Source: Actinomycetota bacterium
GTDB taxonomy: Bacteria > Actinomycetota > UBA4738 > G016210805
Length of the DNA stretch: 9,078 nucleotides
Assembly: GCA_016210805.1 (NCBI GenBank)
Contig: JACQTL010000278.1
Coordinates: 1 to 9,078, forward strand
Direction: 5' to 3'
Shown: positions 4,751-9,078 of the stretch, piece by piece
How the letters are laid out: each line of letters opens with the position of its first letter
How positions within the stretch are numbered: position 1 is the first letter of the stretch
Program-made: the position numbers and the translations under genes
Notes under the pieces: model-generated
The model's database searches: none
Seen by the model: the letters and a program-made list of their open reading frames with translations, nothing else
What the model was told of the DNA's origin: nothing

Positions 4751-5827
4751 GTGGCCCACCGCGTGACCCTCATCCCCGGCGACGGCATCGGCCCCGAGGT
4801 CTCCGAGGCCACGCGGAAGGTGCTCGAGGCCACGGGGCTCGACTTCGACTGGGACGTGCAGCACGCCGGGACCGACGTGATGGACCGCGAGGGCACGCCG
4901 CTCCCCGACCGGGTCCTGGAGTCGATCCGCGCGTCCCGCACCGCCATCAAGGGACCGATCACCACCCCCGTCGGCACCGGGTTCCGGAGCGTCAACGTCG
5001 CGCTCCGCCGGGACCTCGACCTGTTCGCGGCGGTCCGGCCCTCCCGAACGCTCCCCGGCGTCGAGAGCCGCCATCCCCCGCTCGACCTCGTGGTGGTCCG
5101 GGAGAACACCGAGGACCTCTACGCCGGCATCGAGTTCCGGATGGGCTCCGACGAGATGCGGCTGCTCAGGGACGAGCTCCGGACCCTCGCCGGGTTCGAG
5201 CTCAGGGAGGACGCCGGGGTCACCGTTAAGCCCATATCGGTGACCGGGACCCGCCGCATCGTCCGGTTCGCCTTCGACTTCGCCCGGCGGGACGGCCGGC
5301 GGAAGGTCACCGTCGGCCACAAGGCGAACATCATGAGGTTCTCCGACGGGGTCTTCCTGTACACCGCCGCGGTCGAGGCCGAGGCCTACCCGGACGTGGA
5401 GTTCGAGGAGATGCAGGCCGACCAGCTGGCCCTGTGGCTGGCCTGGCATCCCGAGGACCTCGACGTGCTCCTGCTCCCCAACCTGTACGGCGACATCGTG
5501 TCGGACCTCTGCGCCGGCCTCACCGGCGGGCTGGGGATCGCCCCGGGGGCCAACCTGGGGTGGGAGTACGCGCTGTTCGAGCCCGTCCACGGGAGCGCCC
5601 CCGACATCGCCGGACGGGGCGTGGCCAACCCGACGGCCATGGTGCTCTCCGGGGCCATGATGCTCCGCCACCTGGCCGAGCCGGTCGCCGCCCGAGCCGT
5701 GGAGCGGGCGGTGGAGGAGGTCCTTCGGGACGGCTCCCACGTCACCCGGGACCTGGGAGGGAACTCCGGCACGTCGGAGATGGCCGACGCGCTGATGGCG
5801 CACCTCCGCGACCTCCGACTGCGCTAG
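4751..5827 (+). CDS. NAD-dependent isocitrate dehydrogenase (isocitrate/isopropylmalate dehydrogenase family)
   Basis: The 358-residue product is a complete beta-decarboxylating dehydrogenase. The N-terminus 'VTLIPGDGIGPEV' is the family signature. 'GTGFRSVNVALR' carries Ser80 and Asn82, which match the serine and asparagine that hold the isocitrate gamma-carboxylate, so isocitrate is favoured over isopropylmalate. Arg86, Arg96 and Arg117 bind the substrate, 'DLYAGIEF' has the catalytic Tyr124, and 'VGHKANIMRFSDG' has the catalytic Lys191 and Asn193. Metal ligands are Asp224, Asp248 and Asp252 ('YGDIVSD'). In 'HGSAPDIAG' Asp285-Ile286 is the pair found in NAD-using enzymes in place of the Lys-Tyr of NADP-using ones. 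It would convert isocitrate to 2-oxoglutarate in the TCA cycle; malate dehydrogenase lies near the right edge. GTG 4751 fits a leaderless start. Homoisocitrate or tartrate-like activity cannot be fully excluded. Confidence 0.9.
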   Translation: MAHRVTLIPGDGIGPEVSEATRKVLEATGLDFDWDVQHAGTDVMDREGTPLPDRVLESIRASRTAIKGPITTPVGTGFRSVNVALRRDLDLFAAVRPSRTLPGVESRHPPLDLVVVRENTEDLYAGIEFRMGSDEMRLLRDELRTLAGFELREDAGVTVKPISVTGTRRIVRFAFDFARRDGRRKVTVGHKANIMRFSDGVFLYTAAVEAEAYPDVEFEEMQADQLALWLAWHPEDLDVLLLPNLYGDIVSDLCAGLTGGLGIAPGANLGWEYALFEPVHGSAPDIAGRGVANPTAMVLSGAMMLRHLAEPVAARAVERAVEEVLRDGSHVTRDLGGNSGTSEMADALMAHLRDLRLR

Positions 5828-5830
5828 TCT
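5825..5830 (+). promoter_or_regulatory. -10 box of the PEBP lipoprotein gene, overlapping the isocitrate dehydrogenase stop
   Basis: TAGTCT fits TAnnnT and its TAG is the dehydrogenase stop codon. A start near 5837 gives a leader of about 26 nt with GGAGG (5851-5855) seven bases before the ATG. No -35 is clear. Confidence 0.35.
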
Positions 5831-5862
5831 TCGCGCCAGGCCAAGCACAGGGAGGGGGGGTC

Positions 5863-6492
5863 ATGCGCCGGTACGGGCTCCTGCCATCTGCTCTGGTCCT
5901 CGCGGTCGTCGTCACGGCCTGCAACGGCGGTGGCGGCACCGGAGCGACCACCACCGCACCTCCGACCACCAGCGAGCCCGCCACCACCACCGCCCCTCCG
6001 ACCACCACCGAGCCGCCCGAGACGACGGAGCCTCCGGCGGCCGAGCTCGCCCTGACCAGTCCGGCGTTCTCCGAGGGCGAGGACGTCCCCGTCGAGTTCA
6101 GCTGCGACGGGGCCAACGCGAACCCGCCCCTCGAGTGGACCGGGGTCCCCGAGGGCACCGAGCAGCTGGCGTTGCTGCTCGAGGACCCGGACGCCCCCGG
6201 CGCGACCTTCGTGCACTGGGTCGTCCACGGGATCGACCGGGCCGCCGGGGGCGTGGGGTCCGGCGAGGTCCCGGAGGGAGCCACCGAGGGACCGAACCAC
6301 GCCGGGGCACCCGGGTACTTCGGCCCGTGCCCCCCTCCGGGCCCGGCCCACCGGTACATCTTCACGCTGTTCGCCCTGGGATCGGCGCCCGACGTCGACG
6401 CCGGCACGGCACCGCAGGAGTACCGCGCCGCGTTCGAGGCCGTGGCCCTGGCGGAGGTCTCGCTCTTGGGCATGTACGGGGTCGGAGGGTAG
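5863..6492 (+). CDS. PEBP-family (YbhB/YbcL, Raf-kinase-inhibitor-like) lipoprotein
   Basis: The 209-residue product has a lipoprotein signal with lipobox V-T-A-C (Cys20), a Gly patch, a Thr/Pro/Glu linker to about residue 58, and one phosphatidylethanolamine-binding-protein domain (about 60-209). The family motifs are present: 'LLLEDPDAPGATFVHWVVHGI' (D-P-D-A-P and x-H-W) and 'GPCPPPGPAHRYIFTLFAL' (P-P-x-G-x-x-H-R-Y), which line the anion/ligand pocket. Bacterial YbhB/YbcL proteins have no settled biochemical role; being lipid-anchored outside the membrane is consistent with binding a small ligand or inhibiting a protease or kinase-like partner. GGAGG lies seven bases before the ATG. The gene may also be cotranscribed with the dehydrogenase upstream (35-bp gap). 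The family is certain; the function is open. Confidence 0.92.
   Translation: MRRYGLLPSALVLAVVVTACNGGGGTGATTTAPPTTSEPATTTAPPTTTEPPETTEPPAAELALTSPAFSEGEDVPVEFSCDGANANPPLEWTGVPEGTEQLALLLEDPDAPGATFVHWVVHGIDRAAGGVGSGEVPEGATEGPNHAGAPGYFGPCPPPGPAHRYIFTLFALGSAPDVDAGTAPQEYRAAFEAVALAEVSLLGMYGVGG
5956..6027 (+). repeat. 36-bp (12-codon) tandem repeat in the lipoprotein linker
   Basis: Two units of 36 bp (5956-5991 and 5992-6027) encode APPTTSEPATTT and APPTTTEPPETT. The core CCTCCGACCACCA is identical in both copies. Being in multiples of three, unit gain or loss would only change linker length between the lipid anchor and the PEBP domain. Confidence 0.75.
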
Positions 6493-6502
6493 GCGGGACG
6501 GG

Positions 6503-6531
6503 TTGACCGGCCGCCCGGCCGCCGATACGGT
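6503..6531 (+). promoter_or_regulatory. Sigma70-type promoter of the exported-protein pair
   Basis: TTGACC (6503-6508) and TACGGT (6526-6531) are spaced exactly 17 bp apart, the only textbook -35/-10 pair in the window. A start near 6538 gives a leader of about 33 nt with a GGAGGGG ribosome site. Most of the spacer is two tandem copies of CCGGCCGC (6507-6522). Confidence 0.65.
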
Positions 6532-6570
6532 TCGGGCCGAGCACGCCACCCACTGGGGGGGAGGGGTCGC

Positions 6571-7161
6571 ATGGGCACGTTCGTCCGCTGGTCCTCACGC
6601 TCGCTCGCGCTGATGCTCCTGGGAGGGCTGGTCCTCCTCCTGCTCGCGCCGGCGGCGGGAGCGTCCATCACCCAGGGACCCTGCGACGGCGACGTCACGA
6701 TCCGCGGCACCAGCTACACGCCCGACAACGACACGCGGAGCAACCCGGTCGTGGTCCCGAACGACAAGGACGAGATCATCCAGTACCACGGCGACACCGG
6801 GGGCGTCGTGATCGAGAACCACACCGGCTACGTGGGGGTCGAGGTCGGCCCCGGCCTGATCAAGGTGGGGCACTGGAGCGGGGACAACACCGGCGAGCCG
6901 GGTGACGTGGAGTCGAACGGGCCGTACAAGCTGGAGACCGCCTACGAGAAGCTGCCCTTCGACATCGTGGGGATCTTCGTGGTCAAGGGGCACCACGAGG
7001 GAACGGCCAGGGGCGGCGGCCACGTCGAGTGCGACGGCTTCGCCATGGTCAAGATCGAGGGGAACCCCCTCGCCACCGTCCCCGGGGCGAGCGCGGCCGG
7101 GCTGGCCGTCGTCTCGGCGGGCGGCCTGGTGGCGGCGGGGCGGGCCAAGAGGGGGGCGTGA
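6571..7161 (+). CDS. Exported beta-rich protein with C-terminal membrane anchor, unknown function
   Basis: The 196-residue product has a signal peptide (basic start, hydrophobic 12-27, likely cut after AGA at residue 31). The exported domain of about 130 residues is rich in beta strands, Gly, Asp and His. A C-terminal hydrophobic segment (about 170-190) ends in the basic tail RAKRGA, the layout of a type-I membrane protein. Recognisable stretches are 'CDGDVTIRGTSYTPDND', 'GGVVIENHTGYVGVEVGPG' and 'VKGHHEGTARGGGHVECDGF'. Cys38 and Cys154 could form a disulfide tying the ends of the domain. It is not an LPxTG sortase substrate: the motif is absent. I do not recognise a named family. It has its own strong promoter, and its stop overlaps the next ATG (TGATG), so the two proteins are very likely made together. 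Confidence 0.8.
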   Translation: MGTFVRWSSRSLALMLLGGLVLLLLAPAAGASITQGPCDGDVTIRGTSYTPDNDTRSNPVVVPNDKDEIIQYHGDTGGVVIENHTGYVGVEVGPGLIKVGHWSGDNTGEPGDVESNGPYKLETAYEKLPFDIVGIFVVKGHHEGTARGGGHVECDGFAMVKIEGNPLATVPGASAAGLAVVSAGGLVAAGRAKRGA

Positions 7162-7478
7162 TGAGGTTCCGCGGGCACCCGTGGATGGGAGCGATCTCCG
7201 GCCTGTTCTTCGGGCTGGCCGTGGCCGTCCTGATCCAGCAGTTCGGCATCTGGCCGCTCGACAACCTGAGCGTGTTCGGCCTGCCGGCCATCGGCCTCGT
7301 CATCGGGCTCCTGGTCGCGGCCTGGGGCCCGATCGGCCGCGGCAGAGCCGACCCCTTCGCCGAGCGTCCGGTCGACCGACCCGCCGCCACGGCGCCGCCG
7401 GCCGGGCCGACCCAGCCGACTCCGCCCCAGCCCCCCGCCGGAGGGGAGACGCAGGACCGGCCGCCCGGCACCGCCTGA
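7161..7478 (+). CDS. Small two-helix membrane protein with proline-rich tail, unknown function
   Basis: The 105-residue product starts at the ATG in TGATG (7159-7163), sharing one base with the upstream stop, which is typical translational coupling; a GAGGGGGG tract lies just upstream. Two membrane helices are evident: 'MGAISGLFFGLAVAVLIQQFG' (about 9-29) and 'GLPAIGLVIGLLVAAWGPIG' (about 40-59). They are joined by a short loop with 'WPLDNLSVF'. The C-terminal 45 residues are a disordered Pro/Ala tail ('PPAGPTQPTPPQPPAGGE'). The short N-terminal 'MRFRGHP' and basic 'GRGR' after helix 2 suggest both ends are cytoplasmic. It is probably a membrane partner of the exported protein upstream. I know of no function for it. 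Confidence 0.8.
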   Translation: MRFRGHPWMGAISGLFFGLAVAVLIQQFGIWPLDNLSVFGLPAIGLVIGLLVAAWGPIGRGRADPFAERPVDRPAATAPPAGPTQPTPPQPPAGGETQDRPPGTA

Positions 7479-7510
7479 TCGGGTTCGCGGCGCGCACCGG
7501 TTCGGGGGCA

Positions 7511-7531
7511 GTCGGGGGCGAAGCCCCCGAC
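7511..7531. terminator. Perfect 9-bp hairpin with GAA loop between convergent genes
   Basis: GTCGGGGGC (7511-7519), loop GAA, GCCCCCGAC (7523-7531). It lies 32 bases past the stop of the rightward pair and 67 bases past the stop of the leftward Cys-rich gene, fitting a bidirectional terminator. Its centre, GCGAAGC, is a known unusually stable mini-hairpin. Such GC palindromes can also be dispersed genome repeats. There is no U-tract. Confidence 0.6.
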
Positions 7532-7598
7532 CCTAGTGGTCGTGGGGATGGGACCCCCCGCCGTCCGGAGCCCGACCGGGCCCCTCCCGGGGAACCTG

Positions 7599-7742
7599 TC
7601 AACAGCCGGGTTCGCCGGGGTGGCCGCAGCACGGCTTGCCGCGCAGGCGGAGCGCGGCGTTGCGCATCCCGATGGCGACCTTCCGTCCCACCGGGGCGTC
7701 GTACTCGGTCCAGTTGGTGAACACGTTGCGGATCCAGCTCAT
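7599..7742 (-). CDS. 47-residue Cys-rich protein with CCGH motif
   Basis: The small frame from ATG 7742 to TGA 7599 reads MSWIRNVFTNWTEYDAPVGR, a central 'KVAIGMRNAALRLRG' amphipathic stretch, and ends 'KPCCGHPGEPGC'. The C-terminal C-C-G-H-x-G-x-P-G-C offers three cysteines and one histidine, a plausible metal or cluster site. I recall similar short proteins ending in CCG(H/N)xGxPGC in Actinobacteria and Chloroflexi, always without function; this is recollection, not a search. It lies 48 bp downstream of the two-domain cupredoxin gene on the same strand and could be part of its transcript. It also has its own -10 (TAGGCT) and no ribosome site, pointing to a nearly leaderless message. Its high-GC codon pattern and family-like ending make it a believable gene. 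Confidence 0.75.
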   Translation of the reverse strand: MSWIRNVFTNWTEYDAPVGRKVAIGMRNAALRLRGKPCCGHPGEPGC

Positions 7743-7752
7743 CGGTGGGCCA

Positions 7753-7758
7753 AGCCTA
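7753..7758 (-). promoter_or_regulatory. -10 box of the small Cys-rich gene
   Basis: Minus-strand TAGGCT (TAnnnT) ends ten bases before the ATG at 7742, predicting a leader of only 3-4 nt. It matches the hexamer in front of the VOC gene. Confidence 0.4.
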
Positions 7759-7790
7759 TCGGAGCGGGAGCACGGGGCGCGGGGCGCCGG

Positions 7791-8546
7791 TCAACCGACC
7801 TCGATCGTGCCCCGCATCTGGGGGTGGATCGCGCAGAGGTAGGCGAAGGTGCCCACCGCGTCGAACGTCGTCGCGTACGTTTCGCCGGCCCCCAACGGGC
7901 CTGAGCCGAAGCTGCCATCCTCCGCGGTCACCGTGTGCTCGGTGGGATCGGCGTTCGTCCATCTCACCTCGGTCCCCACCTCGATCGCGAGCTCCTTCGG
8001 CGAGAAGGCGAAGCCCTCGATCGCGACGGCCGGCCGGGTGGCCGGTCCCCCGCTCACCGTCTCCTCGAGGAGCGGGGCGTCGGGCCGGACGTCGAGGAGC
8101 ATCTCCATGCCGAGGTCGTCGTGGCCCTCCACCCTGCACTCGATCTTGTAGATCCCCGGGGCGAGGTTCAGGGTGATCCGGTCGGTCTCCCCCGGCCCGA
8201 TCAGGCGCGACTCCACCTCGAACCGGTCGTCCCCGCCCCCTCCCGACCCGCCGTGGCCCCCGCCCTCGTCCTCGCGCTCGATCTCGAACCCGTGGAGCAT
8301 GGTTCCCCGGTTGACGACCACGAAGGTGATCCTCCCGGGACGCACGGCCCAGGCCTCCGGCGTGACCGCCCACTCCCCGAAGCCCAGCTCGAAGCCCCCC
8401 TCTCGGGGGTCGGTTGCGCGGACGGCCCCCGCTCCTGAGGGCATGGCCACCGTGTTGGAGGGGGCCGGGGCCGTCCGGGAACCCGCGGAGCAGGCCCCGC
8501 CGAGCAGCGCGACCAGCGCCATGGAGACAATCGCCCGACGATGCAT
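7791..8546 (-). CDS. Lipoprotein with two cupredoxin (type-1 copper) domains
   Basis: The 251-residue product has a lipoprotein-like signal ending 'ALLGGAC' (Cys19; Gly at -3 makes a weak lipobox) and a short Ala/Ser/Pro linker. Domain 1 (about 50-154) has His85 in 'MLHGF' and Cys137, His142, Met147 in 'ECRVEGHDDLGM'. Domain 2 (about 172-250) has His204 in 'EHTV' and Cys238, His241, Met244 in 'LCAIHPQM', the tight C-x2-H-x2-M loop of amicyanin-like proteins. Both sites keep all four copper ligands. A Gly-rich insert with one His (about 94-107) splits domain 1. A two-copper protein could pass electrons between sites or deliver copper outside the membrane, but oxidase or nitrite-reductase domains are absent. 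Start ATG 8546 is seven bases past a -10, so probably leaderless. The small CCGH protein follows on the same strand. Confidence 0.88.
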   Translation of the reverse strand: MHRRAIVSMALVALLGGACSAGSRTAPAPSNTVAMPSGAGAVRATDPREGGFELGFGEWAVTPEAWAVRPGRITFVVVNRGTMLHGFEIEREDEGGGHGGSGGGGDDRFEVESRLIGPGETDRITLNLAPGIYKIECRVEGHDDLGMEMLLDVRPDAPLLEETVSGGPATRPAVAIEGFAFSPKELAIEVGTEVRWTNADPTEHTVTAEDGSFGSGPLGAGETYATTFDAVGTFAYLCAIHPQMRGTIEVG

Positions 8547-8553
8547 GGTCCCG

Positions 8554-8559
8554 AGGCTA
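8554..8559 (-). promoter_or_regulatory. -10 box of the two-domain cupredoxin gene (leaderless)
   Basis: Minus-strand TAGCCT (TAnnnT) ends seven bases before the ATG at 8546, so transcription would begin at the start codon. No ribosome site is present. Confidence 0.5.
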
Positions 8560-8561
8560 CG

Positions 8562-8573
8562 AACCGTCCGGTT
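8562..8573. promoter_or_regulatory. Inverted repeat AACCG-TC-CGGTT, candidate operator
   Basis: The arms AACCG and CGGTT are perfect inverted copies two bases apart, lying three bases upstream of the -10 of the cupredoxin gene. The half-site resembles that of the dyad at 4715-4734 (AACCGG). A regulator bound here would block RNA polymerase. Confidence 0.35.
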
Positions 8574-8577
8574 AAGG

Positions 8578-8590
8578 CCCCGCCAAGGGG
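8578..8590 (-). terminator. Small CCCC/GGGG hairpin after the cupin gene
   Basis: CCCC-GCCAA-GGGG lies 15 bases past the cupin stop. Four pairs only and no U-tract, so it is a weak terminator candidate for the mdh-cupin transcript. Confidence 0.25.
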
Positions 8591-8604
8591 AGCTCAGCGA
8601 GGGG

Positions 8605-8940
8605 TCAGTTCCCGTGCTGCCGGGTCTCCGGACGCTCCAGGAGCAGGGCCACGGCGGGCTCGCCGGCGACCGGTCGGTGGCGGACACCCCTGGGAACCAC
8701 GCACAGCCGGCCGGCGGAGAGCTCCACGGCGGGCCGGCCCTCCATCTCGACCACGAACCGGCCCGACCAGCAGAGGAACAGCTCGTCCTCGTCGTGGGGG
8801 TGCCAGGGGAACTCGCCGTGCAGGCGGGCCAGGCGAAGGATCGCGTCGTTCGCGGTGGCCAGGTCCACCGGCCGCCAGGGCTCGGTGACGCCGGCGGCCA
8901 CCGCGTCGACGTCGACGACCACGGGCTCGCCGCCACTCAC
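8605..8940 (-). CDS. Small single-domain cupin
   Basis: The product is 111 residues from GTG 8940, which overlaps the malate dehydrogenase stop in GTGA (8940-8937). The cupin motif 1 'WHPHDEDELFLCWSGRFVVEM' holds His47, His49 and Glu53, and motif 2 'LSAGRLCVVPRGVRHRP' holds His88. Together these are the usual metal-binding 3-His/1-Glu set. Small cupins of this type act as dioxygenases, isomerases or ligand sensors; no substrate can be read. The 4-bp overlap shows translation coupling to malate dehydrogenase, though a metabolic link is only inferred. The frame stays open upstream of 8940, but that region is malate dehydrogenase in another frame. No signal peptide; cytoplasmic. Confidence 0.87.
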   Translation of the reverse strand: MSGGEPVVVDVDAVAAGVTEPWRPVDLATANDAILRLARLHGEFPWHPHDEDELFLCWSGRFVVEMEGRPAVELSAGRLCVVPRGVRHRPVAGEPAVALLLERPETRQHGN

Positions 8941-9078
8941 AGCTTCGCCAGGTCCTCGCACTTGGCCCGGATGCCCTCCGCGGCCTCCCGCAGCCGGCCC
9001 AGCTCGTCCTCGTTCAGGTCGAGCTCCACGATCCGCTCGACCCCCTCCCGCCCCAGGCTGGCGGGGACCCCCACGTAC
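8937..9078 (-). CDS. mdh: Malate dehydrogenase, C-terminal end (runs off right edge)
   Basis: Forty-six codons and a TGA remain, entering from the right edge. The peptide 'YVGVPASLGREGVERIVELD' continues as 'LNEDELGRLREAAEGIRAKC' and ends 'EDLAKL'. 'VPxxLGxxGVExIxELxLxxxE' followed by a final helix is the C-terminus of the lactate/malate dehydrogenase family. The LGREGVERIVELDLNEDE form resembles the LDH-like bacterial malate dehydrogenases, which interconvert malate and oxaloacetate with NAD in the TCA cycle. Lactate dehydrogenase cannot be strictly excluded because the substrate loop is outside the window. The cupin start overlaps its stop. Confidence 0.8.
   Translation of the reverse strand, partial: YVGVPASLGREGVERIVELDLNEDELGRLREAAEGIRAKCEDLAKL

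Noticed and set aside
3694..5109. Single 471-residue protein fusing the acetyltransferase with upstream minus-strand sequence
   Set aside because: The upstream part overlaps the membrane-protein gene in another frame and lies antisense to the dehydrogenase; it is low-complexity Arg/Gly/Pro.
4628..5848. 406-residue open frame on the minus strand across the isocitrate dehydrogenase
   Set aside because: Antisense shadow in high-GC DNA; composition is biased and no family motif is visible.
7562..7598. CCGGG-CCCCT-CCCGG as a second terminator after the Cys-rich gene
   Set aside because: Only five pairs and no U-tract; the 7511-7531 hairpin is much stronger.
7536..8176. Plus-strand frames over the cupredoxin and Cys-rich genes
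   Set aside because: Shadows of minus-strand genes with clear copper-ligand motifs and a CCGH ending.
1..9078. tRNA, rRNA, CRISPR array, transposase, integrase or phage genes
   Set aside because: Looked for on both strands; no tRNA-like TTC-arm/acceptor pattern, regular spacer-repeat array or mobile-element protein was found.

Overview
The window is GC-rich, gene-dense bacterial DNA. It most likely comes from an actinobacterium (Actinomycetota), possibly a deep-branching or uncultured one. This rests on strong G/C-ending codon use, GTG/TTG starts, several promoters placed so that the mRNA would begin at or within a few bases of the start codon (leaderless genes), and typically actinobacterial families: Thr/Pro-linker lipoproteins, a FitA-like VapB with VapC, and a small CCGH-type protein. 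No species can be named from the sequence alone.

Left part (1-1436): the start of a Phd/YefM-type antitoxin gene runs off the left edge. Divergent from it is an NTF2/SnoaL-like gene, followed by a complete VapBC toxin-antitoxin pair with an overlapping stop/start. Next come a DEAD-box RNA helicase with a structured leader (1589-2788) and a single-domain cupredoxin lipoprotein (2847-3284). A strong hairpin closes this rightward block against the convergent leftward genes.

Middle part (3336-5827): three leftward genes (a VOC protein, a GNAT acetyltransferase and a small membrane protein) are divergent from a rightward NAD-type isocitrate dehydrogenase. The 71-bp gap between them holds two back-to-back leaderless promoters and an inverted repeat. 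A 19-bp tandem duplication sits at the membrane-protein/acetyltransferase junction, and the acetyltransferase has no ordinary start codon where its family normally begins.

Right part (5863-9078): a PEBP-family lipoprotein and a translationally coupled pair of unrecognised exported/membrane proteins run rightward to a perfect hairpin. Converging on it from the right are the C-terminus of malate dehydrogenase, a small cupin overlapping it by 4 bp, a lipoprotein with two type-1 copper domains, and a 47-residue Cys-rich protein missed by length cut-offs.

Common themes are extracytoplasmic copper proteins (three cupredoxin domains in two lipoproteins), TCA-cycle dehydrogenases (isocitrate and malate), toxin-antitoxin genes, and compact promoters. 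In three cases the TAG stop codon of one gene appears to be part of the -10 box of the next. I see no tRNA, rRNA, CRISPR array, insertion sequence or prophage gene, and no gene-free stretch longer than about 150 bp.
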